Positions 1-8,763 of a stretch of 64,000 nucleotides of DNA are shown here, in pieces (the first letter of the stretch is position 1; each line of letters starts with the position of its first letter). Origin of the DNA: Hyphomicrobiales bacterium. GTDB taxonomy: Bacteria > Pseudomonadota > Alphaproteobacteria > Rhizobiales > Aestuariivirgaceae. The translations under genes and the position numbers were made by a program. Under the pieces are notes generated by a model that was not told where the DNA came from, made no database searches, and saw nothing but the letters and a program-made list of their open reading frames with translations. The stretch spans positions 104,698-168,697 of the forward strand of contig JANYHN010000070.1 of assembly GCA_025359045.1 (NCBI GenBank). Direction: 5' to 3'.

Positions 1-96
1 CACGCATGAGGTAACACCGAAAAAATGTGCCGTGCTCAAGGCCAAGCACACGCGCAACGCCAAATCAGGCCACAAAAATATTGAGGAGGAAATAGA

Positions 97-1659
97 ATGC
101 TCTTGACCAATAAATTATCCCGCCGATCGCTTTTGAAAGCCACGGCTGCCACGGGGGCTTTTGCAGCCGTCGGTGGTGTGAACATGTTCAACATCAACAG
201 CGCATTTGCTGCGATGAAAGACCCCGCTGACGTTCTGAAAACCATCAATGTCGGCAAATATGTGAAGAAGGAATATCGCGAGCAATATAAGCTTGGTGAT
301 AATGATGAACTTTGGGATTCAAAGAAAGACTGGATCCGTACCGTAGATTGGGAAGCTGTTCGTAAAGAACATGCGGGCAAAACAGTGCGCTTTGCCATCG
401 GTGCTGCCGATAAGGAATCAGCTCAGGATGGCGTGGCGCCATTTGCAGAACTCTCAGGCATTAAGGTTGAACTCGTCCCAATTCCTGACGACTCAATGTA
501 TGATAAGGTTGTCGCTGAATTCTTGTCAGGCACCGCCTCATTTGATGCCATTCAGTTCTTCTCACCTTGGCTTGGCGATTTTGGTGCGCAAGGCTTTGTA
601 AAGCCATTGGATGAATATATCGCCAAGTGGAAACTTCCCTTTGATGATTTCTATGAAACCTATCAGTTAAATTATGGGCATTGGAGCGACAAGGGCATTC
701 TGGGTATTCCATTCGATTGCGATATTCAACAAGTGCACGTTCGTCCATCGATCATGAAGAAAGTTCTGGGCGGCGAAGTCGACCGTGTGAAATCAATTGC
801 CACTTATGATGATATGATCCGCTTGGCACCTGAACTCAACAAAGTTGAAAAAGGTGTGAATGCTATCGGCATGATGTGCGGCCGTGGCTTCTGGGCAACC
901 TATACGTGGCAACACATTGCGGCTCAATATGGCATGCAAATGTTTAACGATAAGTGGGAGCCAACAATCAATAGTGATGCAGGCATCAAAGGTCTCGAAA
1001 CCATTGTTGCTCTGTCAAAGAACGCTATTGAGGGTGTTGCAGCTGCTGACTGGCCAACCAATCGTGCCGCTTGGTTGGGCGGTCAAATCGCCTGCAATAT
1101 TTCTTGGCAAGATTCGGGCACCCAAGCCACGCGCCCTGATCAATCGAAGATTGGTGATGACGTCATGACAATCTATGAACCACGCGTTGCTGGTGGCACT
1201 TATGCGCCGCCAAATATTGCAGGTTCAACATCATGCGTCACAGCCACATCACCAGAGCCAGAAGCTGCATTCTTGATGCTGGCTTTCTTAACCTCGGCAT
1301 CGATTATGGCCATGAACGAAGCTAATGCGAATGGTGTAGCGCCTGGTTACAAATCAGTGCTTGCCAATGAAAAATTGCGTGCAGTATCACAGCCTGCAAA
1401 GGTTTGGTCTGAAGCTTTAGATTATGCATGGTGTGCACCACGTCTTCCACAAGGCTTCCAGATGGATCAGGAAATCGGTTTCCTTATTAATAAAGTTGTC
1501 GTGGGCGAATTGAAGCCAAAGGACGCGCTTGATCAAGCTGCCGTGAAAGTCAAAGAAATCATGACCAAGAATGGTTTCTACAAAGGCAAAGACCCAATGA
1601 ACTTTGCAGCTGTTGAACCTGGCATGTGGATCGGCAAAGGTAAGAAGGCACCTTTCTGA
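97..1659 (+). CDS. Sugar ABC transporter substrate-binding protein, Tat-exported
   Basis: Periplasmic solute-binding protein (extracellular solute-binding family 1) that should deliver a carbohydrate to the two permeases encoded next. The N-terminus is a twin-arginine signal: RRSLLK at residues 9-14, a hydrophobic stretch, and a likely cleavage near the AFA/AM junction at residue 38. A strong ribosome binding site (GAGGAGG, 83-89) fixes the start. At 520 residues it is longer than MalE-type proteins of about 400. It heads an operon with the permeases at 1720 and 2616, and the ATPase at 5919 probably serves the same system. A hairpin with a T-tract (1672-1699) follows and would let it be made in excess over the permeases. 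The family is clear; the ligand cannot be read from the sequence. Confidence 0.92.
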   Translation: MLLTNKLSRRSLLKATAATGAFAAVGGVNMFNINSAFAAMKDPADVLKTINVGKYVKKEYREQYKLGDNDELWDSKKDWIRTVDWEAVRKEHAGKTVRFAIGAADKESAQDGVAPFAELSGIKVELVPIPDDSMYDKVVAEFLSGTASFDAIQFFSPWLGDFGAQGFVKPLDEYIAKWKLPFDDFYETYQLNYGHWSDKGILGIPFDCDIQQVHVRPSIMKKVLGGEVDRVKSIATYDDMIRLAPELNKVEKGVNAIGMMCGRGFWATYTWQHIAAQYGMQMFNDKWEPTINSDAGIKGLETIVALSKNAIEGVAAADWPTNRAAWLGGQIACNISWQDSGTQATRPDQSKIGDDVMTIYEPRVAGGTYAPPNIAGSTSCVTATSPEPEAAFLMLAFLTSASIMAMNEANANGVAPGYKSVLANEKLRAVSQPAKVWSEALDYAWCAPRLPQGFQMDQEIGFLINKVVVGELKPKDALDQAAVKVKEIMTKNGFYKGKDPMNFAAVEPGMWIGKGKKAPF

Positions 1660-1671
1660 ATTTGATATTGA

Positions 1672-1699
1672 ACGGCAGGGGAAACTCTGCTGTTTTTTT
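1672..1699 (+). terminator. Intrinsic terminator or attenuator after the binding-protein gene
   Basis: A 7-bp stem (1672-1678 with 1687-1693, one G-T pair) is followed by a run of seven T (1693-1699). It sits between the binding-protein stop and the first permease start. Partial termination here would lower permease expression relative to the binding protein. Confidence 0.65.
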
Positions 1700-1719
1700 G
1701 ACGTTTACGGACTAAATCA

Positions 1720-2616
1720 ATGACTGCTATTCAGCCCGCCATCATCCGCCGCCGCAGTCCATTCATGCGCAAGGCATTCCCGTATTTTCTACTCGCTCCA
1801 GCGATGATCTATCTGCTGGGCATCACGCTTTATCCCGGTATTTATGCGCTCTATCGCAGCACGATGACGGGCAAGTTCAAGTTGGAATTTGTCGGTCTTG
1901 ATAATTACAGAGAACTCATTGTCGACAACGCATTTTGGGAAAGCCTTTACAATACGCTTGTCCTTGGCTCAATCACGCTCGTCATAGAATTCACGATTGC
2001 CATGGCACTGGCTGCACTTGTCTACCGTGACCCATGGGTGAAAGCCTGGCGCATTATTTTTCTATTGCCAATGTTGTTCATGCCATCTGCCGTTTCGTTT
2101 TTGTGGAAGTTGATCTTTAACGATGGCCGCATTATCAGCGATTTGTTGACGAGGCTTGGCTCAACTTTCGGCAACATTGATTTTATGGGGTCTTCCGGCT
2201 TTGCGCGAAGTGTTCTCGTTGTCACCGATGTTTGGCAGTGGACTCCGTTTCTCTTTATTATTTTTGTGGCCGGCCTGCAGGGCATGGACAAGGAAGTTGA
2301 AGAAGCCGCACGCCTTGATGGCGCATCATGGAGTAGCATTTTCTTCAACATCTCGTTGCCCATGATCCGCCCGGTGATTGCCATCGGATTAGTGTTGCGT
2401 GGTATTGATATTTTAACAATGTTCACGCCGGTGCATGTTATCACCCAGGGCTCTCCGGGTGGTGCTACTGAAACGCTCAGTTATTTTATTTATCGAACAG
2501 CGTTCAAAAGTTTTGAGCAGGGCTATGCCTCAGCTGCATCGGTTCTATTGTTGATCGCAACGATTGTGGTTTCACAGACGCTGGTGCGCCGCTTCTTCAA
2601 ATCGGGAACTGAATAA
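1720..2616 (+). CDS. Sugar ABC transporter permease, MalF/UgpA-like
   Basis: Inner-membrane permease of the carbohydrate uptake 1 ABC family. The protein is hydrophobic with about six membrane segments. The cytoplasmic EAA loop that docks on the ATPase is visible as EEAARLDGASWSSIFF followed by ISLPMIRP. Its length of 298 residues is normal. It lies 60 nt after the binding-protein gene and its stop overlaps the next start by one base (TAATG), so the two permeases are translationally coupled. Confidence 0.93.
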   Translation: MTAIQPAIIRRRSPFMRKAFPYFLLAPAMIYLLGITLYPGIYALYRSTMTGKFKLEFVGLDNYRELIVDNAFWESLYNTLVLGSITLVIEFTIAMALAALVYRDPWVKAWRIIFLLPMLFMPSAVSFLWKLIFNDGRIISDLLTRLGSTFGNIDFMGSSGFARSVLVVTDVWQWTPFLFIIFVAGLQGMDKEVEEAARLDGASWSSIFFNISLPMIRPVIAIGLVLRGIDILTMFTPVHVITQGSPGGATETLSYFIYRTAFKSFEQGYASAASVLLLIATIVVSQTLVRRFFKSGTE

Positions 2617-3446
2617 TGAAGAACAAAGTTACGTCAGGAACCTGGGTTGCTAAATTTATTTTATCGTTGTGGGCGGCGGCTTGCCTTTTGCCAATTATAT
2701 TCTTCGCTTCAATTGCTTTGCGCCCGCGAAATGAAATCATTGCGCCTACGCCCATTTATTTTCCAACACTTACAACTGAAACATGGAGCAAGATATGGGA
2801 TGAGTGGCCCATCGGCACTTATTTTGCTAATTCTGTGATGGCGGTTTTTGGCAGTGTTGTGATCTGCTTGTTGTTGGGCGTGCCTGCGGCTTATGCTCTG
2901 GCGCGCTATAGGTTCAAAGGCCGCGAAGATATTGGGTTTTATATTCTTTCAACAAAAATGATGGCGCCTGCTGCCGTGGCAATTCCGATGTTTGTGTTGT
3001 TCGGACGCTTGCATATTCTTGATACAGTTTGGGCACTTATGTTGATCTATGCTGCAGCAAATCTTTCCATCGTGGTGTGGATTATCCGTTCCTACATGGT
3101 CGACATTCCTCACGAGATTGAAGACGCAGCCCGCACTGATGGTGCATCAGATTTGCGCATCATGTGGTCGATCATCATCCCGATGTGTCTGCCGGGCATC
3201 ATTACCGCCGCTGTGATTGCTGCAATTTTTGCAATGAACGAATATTTGTTCACGCTGATCATCGCTTCGAAGAATGCTTATCCATTGTCAGTGGCATTGG
3301 CGAATTTTAGCGGCGGTAGTGATGGCATTATTTATAATGCGATTGCACTGGTCTCGTTCTTGGCGTTCTTTCCGGCGCTATTGCTCGTGATATCCATTCA
3401 AAATCACTTGTCTCGCGGGCTGACGATGGGGGCGGTGAAGGGTTAG
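2616..3446 (+). CDS. Sugar ABC transporter permease, MalG/UgpE-like
   Basis: Second membrane component of the same importer: 276 residues, about six membrane segments, with the EAA motif EDAARTDGASDLRIMW followed by IIIPMCLPG. It overlaps the first permease by one base. Its last four bases overlap the 3' end of the convergent kinase gene, so the two transcription units collide tail to tail with no space for a terminator. Confidence 0.93.
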   Translation: MKNKVTSGTWVAKFILSLWAAACLLPIIFFASIALRPRNEIIAPTPIYFPTLTTETWSKIWDEWPIGTYFANSVMAVFGSVVICLLLGVPAAYALARYRFKGREDIGFYILSTKMMAPAAVAIPMFVLFGRLHILDTVWALMLIYAAANLSIVVWIIRSYMVDIPHEIEDAARTDGASDLRIMWSIIIPMCLPGIITAAVIAAIFAMNEYLFTLIIASKNAYPLSVALANFSGGSDGIIYNAIALVSFLAFFPALLLVISIQNHLSRGLTMGAVKG

Positions 3447-4390
3447 CGCTTCACTTTCGTTGTTTTCATAAAATTCAGCGTGTGTTCGAAACTTTCAACA
3501 CCTGCCTGAGAACCAAGCCCCGTTGCATTCAGCGCTGATGTTGCTTGCGCAAAACGCACGTTGGTTTCGGGGTCAAAATCTTTCACCAAGCCAACAGCAA
3601 AGCCAGCATTAAATGCATCACCACAGCCGCACGTACACTTCACTCTAATATCATAGGCTGGTACTTTAAATGAAATGCCGTCGCGGTCGTGATAATATGC
3701 GCCGTCGCCACCAAGGGTCAGCACGCAGGCTTTTACACCCATATCCAAAAAGAATTTGGCTGTGTCGCCATAATCGCTGCGGCCACATAATGCCTGGGCT
3801 TCTTCAATTGATGGCATGAAATAATCAGTATACGGAAGAACCGAAGCAATGGCGGGCAGGTCTTTGGGCGAGCCAGCGAAGACATCGAGGGTTGTGATCG
3901 CACCACCAGCTTTGGCTGCTTTCATCACAACAGTGTTCTGGCCACTATCCATGGCGCTCATCAAGCCGACGCCACCGATGTGAAACACTTTCGCATCAAT
4001 CACGCGTGGGATCATGGCATCATCAACGAAAAAATCTTTGGTTGCACCCAACATATGCAGGGCGGGGCGCGAACCATCAGCGCGTGTTGTAACGATTGAT
4101 GATGATGTGCGCCATTCAGGTTTATGCTGCACACCCCAAGTGTCAACTCCGAAGTGGGCCAAGCGTTGCAACACCCAATCGCCCATTAAATCTTCACCAA
4201 CACCGGCCACCGCTAGCGTTTTTAAACCCATTTTTGCGGCTGCAATGGCCGCTGTGCCACCCGCGCCAGAAACCGCCAATGTTAGATCATCAATAAAAAC
4301 CGTGCCGCCACCGGGCGGAATTTCTGTGAATGGCCAGCCCAAGCAATCATAGGTGTAGAACCCCATGGATGTGTAATCATAGCGTGGCAT
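3443..4390 (-). CDS. PfkB-family carbohydrate kinase
   Basis: Ribokinase/PfkB-fold sugar kinase of 315 residues, expected to phosphorylate a sugar or sugar acid imported by the adjacent transporter. The C-terminal PfkB signature with the catalytic aspartate is seen as CTCGCGDAFNAGFAVG, and a glycine-rich ligand lid segment (SGAGGTAAIAAAKMG) lies near the N-terminus. The start ATG directly abuts the stop of the upstream oxidoreductase (4391), so the two form a minus-strand operon. The substrate is unknown. Confidence 0.88.
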   Translation of the reverse strand: MPRYDYTSMGFYTYDCLGWPFTEIPPGGGTVFIDDLTLAVSGAGGTAAIAAAKMGLKTLAVAGVGEDLMGDWVLQRLAHFGVDTWGVQHKPEWRTSSSIVTTRADGSRPALHMLGATKDFFVDDAMIPRVIDAKVFHIGGVGLMSAMDSGQNTVVMKAAKAGGAITTLDVFAGSPKDLPAIASVLPYTDYFMPSIEEAQALCGRSDYGDTAKFFLDMGVKACVLTLGGDGAYYHDRDGISFKVPAYDIRVKCTCGCGDAFNAGFAVGLVKDFDPETNVRFAQATSALNATGLGSQAGVESFEHTLNFMKTTKVKR

Positions 4391-5743
4391 TTAGGCGGCT
4401 GCGACTTTCAACATATCATCCTGTCGCTTTCTCAGCGTGAAAATTTTAGCAGTCGTATCAACTGCGATATTTTCAGTGGTCAGCAATTCGCCTTTCTTAA
4501 TTGCCTTGGTCACTTTGCCTTCTTCAATCAAACCGCACGGAACAGCTTTGGCAGCAACTGCTTCGGCAACACTCATAATCCACGCGCGATAGGTATATTC
4601 GCCAATCGCATCGAGCCTTTCGCCTGGCACAAGATCTTTTTTTGCCACTGCACAGACTTCGGATGTTGGCACATCGCGCGGCTGCATGTCTGGAATTCCG
4701 TAGAGCACGGCGCGCGCACATGACAGCGGCACTTCAAGCGATGTCAAATGATAGGGCCTGAAGAAACGGTAATATGGCCCGGCACCCAATTTCAAATCAT
4801 GCATGCGTTCACGCACGCGCGGGTGTGACATTTCCGCAATGACAAAAACGCCCGGGGCCACACCTTTGCCAATTGAGAAATCAACAACTCCTTTGCGCGA
4901 AAGAATGCCGCCATCAGCTATGGGGCAAAGAACATGTTCAAGTTCGGTCATTGAGCAATTGGGGCCATGCATACCCGCCTTGTCGGGGACCAATCCGGTG
5001 GCGTTGGATATCGCCGCCATTTCAACCATGGTCTTTGAACCATCAACAAATTCTACGAGCATGCGCACATTCATGTTGCGGCGTTTTGCTTCTTCAGCAT
5101 ATTCATCTGGTGTAGCATCAATCTTCAACGGATTGTTCTTGCCCTTGCCTGCAGCCACGATGGGATAGCCCATGCCGGTTACGAAATTCACAAGTTCCAT
5201 GCAGCTTGATGGTTCATCGCCCGCGCCCAAAGTGTAAACCACACCAAGCCTGGACGCCTCGCGCTTTAAATAAGCCCCGATGCAAACATCACCTTCCACA
5301 TTCATCATCACCATGTGCTTGCCATGTTCCATGGAGGTCAAAGCAATTTCGGCACCAGCGGCAGGTCTGCCCGTAGCGTCAATCACCACGTCAATTTGGG
5401 GGTCAGTGCAGATCAGTTGTGAATCTTCTGTGATTGCTGTTTTGCCTGTGCTGATACAGCTTGAAAGAGCCGCAGCCGTATTGACCAGCTGATAGTCACC
5501 TTCGTCGCGTCCGGAGATCAAAACAGCGCGTTTTGCGTTTTCAATGCGGCGATCAGCAATTGCAGCAACGGTAATGCCAGTCATTTGCTCGCACTGGGTT
5601 ACAATGTCGGTGCCCATTTCGCCAGAACCAATCAGACCTACGCGAATCGGCTTGCCGGTTTCGGCAAAACGCCGCGCTAAATCAGCGGCAAGACCGTGGG
5701 CGGGGGCTTGGGAGTTAATAGGCAGGTAGGATTTCTTCGACAT
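4391..5743 (-). CDS. NAD(P)-dependent oxidoreductase with homoserine-dehydrogenase-like Rossmann fold and SAF domain
   Basis: This 450-residue protein begins with a Rossmann nucleotide-binding segment (VGLIGSGEMGTDIVTQ, near residue 37) of the homoserine dehydrogenase/Gfo-Idh type. It ends in a SAF-like domain (about residues 360-440, containing KKGELLTTENI). Family members of this architecture are usually annotated only as SAF-domain oxidoreductases in sugar or sugar-acid catabolic clusters. It is transcribed divergently from the ATPase gene at 5919 and directly precedes the PfkB kinase, which suggests oxidation then phosphorylation of the imported compound. The exact reaction is not deducible. 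Confidence 0.75.
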   Translation of the reverse strand: MSKKSYLPINSQAPAHGLAADLARRFAETGKPIRVGLIGSGEMGTDIVTQCEQMTGITVAAIADRRIENAKRAVLISGRDEGDYQLVNTAAALSSCISTGKTAITEDSQLICTDPQIDVVIDATGRPAAGAEIALTSMEHGKHMVMMNVEGDVCIGAYLKREASRLGVVYTLGAGDEPSSCMELVNFVTGMGYPIVAAGKGKNNPLKIDATPDEYAEEAKRRNMNVRMLVEFVDGSKTMVEMAAISNATGLVPDKAGMHGPNCSMTELEHVLCPIADGGILSRKGVVDFSIGKGVAPGVFVIAEMSHPRVRERMHDLKLGAGPYYRFFRPYHLTSLEVPLSCARAVLYGIPDMQPRDVPTSEVCAVAKKDLVPGERLDAIGEYTYRAWIMSVAEAVAAKAVPCGLIEEGKVTKAIKKGELLTTENIAVDTTAKIFTLRKRQDDMLKVAAA

Positions 5744-5783
5744 TTGCGCTTCCTGTTCGGAAAAGTTAAAAGATACATTTGAT

Positions 5784-5819
5784 CTTCTGATATAACAATA
5801 GTACTATAATTGACAGAAG
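5784..5819. promoter_or_regulatory. Candidate operator in the divergent promoter region
   Basis: Between the divergent oxidoreductase and ATPase genes (5744-5918) lies a perfect 10-bp palindrome, ATAGTACTAT (5798-5807). It is framed by the inverted hexamers CTTCTG (5784-5789) and CAGAAG (5814-5819). The nested dyads are centred within one base of each other. A regulator site is inferred; no regulator gene lies nearby in the window. Confidence 0.35.
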
Positions 5820-5918
5820 CCCAACTTGCAAGAAATTGCTTGCGGCTTTGAACCTAAAACCACCAACTTTACAAGAGTGGTTGTTGGGCTAATCTGGTGA
5901 GGAAGGACGAAAATCTAA

Positions 5919-6977
5919 ATGGCTTCAATCAGTCTGAAAAAAGTGTCTAAAGCTTGGGGTGCTGTGGTGGGTGTGGATGCCATTGATCTTGAGATTAGAG
6001 ACAAAGAATTCATGGTATTTCTTGGGCCTTCAGGCTGCGGCAAAACCACAACAATGCGGATGATTGCGGGGCTCGAAATGCCAACGGGTGGCGAAATTGA
6101 TATCGCTGGACAGCGCATGACTGATGTGGACGCCCGCGACCGAGATGTGGCCATGGTATTTCAGAGCTATGCACTTTACCCAAATATGTCGATTTATGAG
6201 AATATTCGCTTTCCATTGCGCATGCGCGGCGTTCCCAAAGCTGACCAGGAAGGTTTGGTGCGAAAAGCGGCTGAGATGGTGGAGCTGGGTGATTTGTTAG
6301 AGCGCAAACCCAAAGCGCTTTCGGGCGGTCAACGCCAGCGCGCTGCCTTGGCCCGCGCTATTGTGCGCCAGCCGCAAGTGTTTTTGATGGATGAGCCGTT
6401 ATCGAACTTGGATGCAAAATTGCGCTTGTCGATGCGCGCTCAACTCAAACACATCCAAAAGCGATTGGAGACAACAACTGTCTATGTGACTCATGATCAG
6501 ATCGAAGCTATGACTTTGGCTGATCGTATTGCGATTATGAATAAGGGTAAAATCCAACAGCTTGGAACGCCTGATGAGATTTACAACAATCCGGCCAATA
6601 TGTTTGTAGCTGGATTTATTGGTTCAACGCCGATGAATTTGATTAAGGGGTCGATTTCCAAGGGCGTTTTCACTGGGCCGGGTGTGAGCGTATCTGATTT
6701 GAAATATGCTGATCATTCAAAGGTGGTTTTTGGGATCAGGCCAGAGGATGTGGCGATTGTTGCCAAATCAAAAGCACATCTGACTGCGCCGCTTTATTCA
6801 TTGGAGCCTACAGGTGATCAAACATTGGTTGCCGTCAAAAATGGGGAACAGTTGATTGTGGCGCGTGCCGCAAGGGATTACCGTGCGGCTGTTGATATGC
6901 CTTTGTCACTACAGTTTGATTTGGTTCGCGCGTTTATTTTTGACGGTGAGACAGGTGCGCGGGTGGGATTACGTTAA
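5919..6977 (+). CDS. Sugar ABC transporter ATP-binding protein, UgpC/MsmK type
   Basis: Cytoplasmic ATPase of a carbohydrate importer, 352 residues. Visible motifs in order are Walker A GPSGCGKTT (about residues 33-41), signature LSGGQRQRAALARA, Walker B VFLMDEPLSNLDA and the switch histidine in THDQIEAM, then a C-terminal TOBE-type regulatory domain. It is probably the energy subunit for the permeases at 1720-3446, from which it is separated by the kinase and oxidoreductase on the other strand. Its 3' end overlaps the convergent gene by four bases. Confidence 0.93.
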   Translation: MASISLKKVSKAWGAVVGVDAIDLEIRDKEFMVFLGPSGCGKTTTMRMIAGLEMPTGGEIDIAGQRMTDVDARDRDVAMVFQSYALYPNMSIYENIRFPLRMRGVPKADQEGLVRKAAEMVELGDLLERKPKALSGGQRQRAALARAIVRQPQVFLMDEPLSNLDAKLRLSMRAQLKHIQKRLETTTVYVTHDQIEAMTLADRIAIMNKGKIQQLGTPDEIYNNPANMFVAGFIGSTPMNLIKGSISKGVFTGPGVSVSDLKYADHSKVVFGIRPEDVAIVAKSKAHLTAPLYSLEPTGDQTLVAVKNGEQLIVARAARDYRAAVDMPLSLQFDLVRAFIFDGETGARVGLR

Positions 6978-7591
6978 CTTTTTAAAAGCTCGCGTTTTTG
7001 CTTTAAAGCCTTCCTCATCCACGGCACATCGGGTGCATCCCAGTTTGGCTCTTGACCACAAACGAGGTCAAAGAAAGCGATTGCTGAAGCTGGACTTTCC
7101 ATCGTGTTTTCTTTGAAGGTGTCCCAGAATGCCGGATCGTCCGAAGGGCCGCTGGTTTCCGGTTCGGTCTCGCCCATTTCGCGCAAGATTGCTCCGGCGA
7201 CGGATAAGCAAAAACTTGTATAGGCATAACCTTCAGGCCAGCGGGTTAGCAATTGATCTGTTGAAGCGATCGCAACAGCGCTCTCACTTGGCTTGCGTTG
7301 CTGGGTTTTCAATGGGGATGCCGCAACCAATTCTTTCAACATGAGCCCGGCAGCAAAAATAACGAAGTCGTGGCGATTGGTATCAGCCAGATATTTCGTT
7401 TGATCAAAGCGCTGACGCCAATTTGAAAAGGCGGTGGCCAATGCGGCGTGATCCACCACAGTTGAAAGCGACGAATTTTTGAACAGCAAATCCAGATTGG
7501 TTTCGAACATCTGCAACACCGTGCGAAAGCGTCTGGCCGCGTGGGCCAAATCATCGATTTTCGAAACATCGGATGTTAACGGTGTTTTCAT
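6974..7591 (-). CDS. Uncharacterised protein, 205 aa
   Basis: I do not recognise the family. The protein is soluble-looking, with no signal peptide or membrane segment, and carries a tryptophan-rich C-terminal third (AFWDTFKEN and DVPWMRKALKQKR). Composition looks like a real protein and base use matches the neighbours. Its start codon at 7589-7591 shares two bases with a possible start of the opposite-strand gene at 7590, so the pair is divergent with virtually no promoter space between them. Confidence 0.6.
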   Translation of the reverse strand: MKTPLTSDVSKIDDLAHAARRFRTVLQMFETNLDLLFKNSSLSTVVDHAALATAFSNWRQRFDQTKYLADTNRHDFVIFAAGLMLKELVAASPLKTQQRKPSESAVAIASTDQLLTRWPEGYAYTSFCLSVAGAILREMGETEPETSGPSDDPAFWDTFKENTMESPASAIAFFDLVCGQEPNWDAPDVPWMRKALKQKRELLKS

Positions 7592-8420
7592 GCGACCATA
7601 TCATCGCTTGACGAAGCGGCTGTGGCAAGGCTCAATTGGCCGCATGAGCATTGCATTTAAAACTGCTGAACGGCTGTCCGATCATGCTTGGTGTATGGCG
7701 GCGGGGTTTCGCGATAGTTTACGCACCGCACAATTTTATGTGCGTGATATGCGCAATGCTGATGGGCAGGGCACGTCGTTTCCGAGGCAGTCGACTTTTC
7801 TGTCGCGCATGGTTGCCGGACTGGCCCGTGTGGTTGATGATGTGATGACGAAAGGTGGCAATCTTTCGATCAGATTGTTGCTGCCCAATTGGCGCAAATT
7901 ACCTTCGCCTTTTACCGCTGGTTTTATGGATGAAGTGCAGACCGCCATCAGCCATAATAAGTTGGTCGAGAATCCGATTTTCAACGCCTACTTTTTTCGG
8001 AGTTGCCAAAACATCCTTTCACGCTGGGCTGAGCCGCCTTATCTGGTGCTCGAACACCGTATCGATGCCGCACGGCGCGATTTAGCTTTGGCAAAAGCGC
8101 CAGCCGATAAGCTTGAGTTTCTAAGTCAGACTCTTTTGGCATTGGTTGAAGCAGCGCCGATTGCACGGCATGGACCGCTGCGTGACAATGGCAAGCTTCT
8201 TGGCGACGGCGATCCTAATGTTGCAGTGTGCGCCACGGCCTGCTTGGCGTTGCTATTGGCTGAAGAGGGCGGTGCAATCAGTGGAATTGGCGATGATGAA
8301 TTTTTCGCCATTGTCGGCGCGTTGATGTTGCCGCGCTTAAATTCTATGCAACAAGCAGTGAGTGAACGGGATTCGAAGAAGTTAGCGAGAGAACTTTCAG
8401 CCATCCGTGACCAATACTAG
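7590..8420 (+). CDS. Uncharacterised protein, about 276 aa
   Basis: No family recognised. The reading frame is open from 7479 (TTG), but the first part lies antisense inside the divergent gene. ATG at 7590 or ATG at 7644 is a more likely start, and neither has a convincing ribosome binding site. The product seems alpha-helical and cytoplasmic, with a hydrophobic alanine/leucine stretch late in the chain (VAVCATACLALLLAEEGG). It and the divergent 205-aa gene sit between the transporter cluster and the dehydrogenase operon without an obvious link to either. Confidence 0.55.
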   Translation: MRPYHRLTKRLWQGSIGRMSIAFKTAERLSDHAWCMAAGFRDSLRTAQFYVRDMRNADGQGTSFPRQSTFLSRMVAGLARVVDDVMTKGGNLSIRLLLPNWRKLPSPFTAGFMDEVQTAISHNKLVENPIFNAYFFRSCQNILSRWAEPPYLVLEHRIDAARRDLALAKAPADKLEFLSQTLLALVEAAPIARHGPLRDNGKLLGDGDPNVAVCATACLALLLAEEGGAISGIGDDEFFAIVGALMLPRLNSMQQAVSERDSKKLARELSAIRDQY

Positions 8421-8646
8421 ACGTATTGTCTTGGCGTAGCATTTAAATCGTTTTTAAGAGCCGCCGCAGGCTTTTGTAGGTCTGGCTGCTATGGGGGTAG
8501 CTTACACCCATGAATCGCGCGTGCGGGGCATTTAAGCGGAATAGAATTGATTTCTATTTATAGGTTTATGTTCATTTTGTTTTAACTTGGGGTTGAGTAA
8601 GGGTAGGTTTTGTCTGCTCTTTACGCAAGTCTTATTGTGTTACATA

Positions 8647-8675
8647 TTGACTTTTTAAACCGCAAAAGTATAAAT
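8647..8675 (+). promoter_or_regulatory. Sigma-70-like promoter
   Basis: TTGACT (8647-8652) and TATAAAT (8669-8675) are separated by 16 nt, close to the housekeeping consensus. Transcription would begin near 8681, a few bases before the hairpin at 8688. Confidence 0.6.
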
Positions 8676-8680
8676 AAGCG

Positions 8681-8738
8681 TCTCAGGGCGTGGCCTACTC
8701 CTCCCCGGTTTTCCCTAACCGTGGCCACGCTCGTTTTT
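8681..8738 (+). ncRNA. Candidate short RNA or leader attenuator with UCCUCCC loop
   Basis: Immediately after the promoter an 8-bp GC-rich stem (8688-8695 with 8723-8730) encloses a second 5-bp stem (8706-8710 with 8717-8721). It is followed by TCG and five T (8734-8738), as in an intrinsic terminator. The single-stranded segment between the stems carries UCCUCCC (8699-8705), an anti-Shine-Dalgarno-like heptamer. Similar C-rich loops are known in alphaproteobacterial small RNAs such as the alpha-r8/MmgR and CcsR groups. The transcript would be about 58 nt and ends 25 nt before the E1alpha start, so it may equally be a terminating leader of that operon. Expression is inferred only. Confidence 0.5.
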
Positions 8739-8763
8739 ATCATTTTGAATCGAAACAGGCCTC

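Larger units (their letters stand above)
8421..8763 (+). other. 343-nt intergenic region ahead of the dehydrogenase operon
   Basis: This stretch holds no convincing protein gene. Its 5' half is AT-rich and featureless to my eye. The 3' part contains a strong-looking promoter and a terminator-like hairpin, listed separately, which could make a small RNA or a leader attenuator. Confidence 0.6.
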
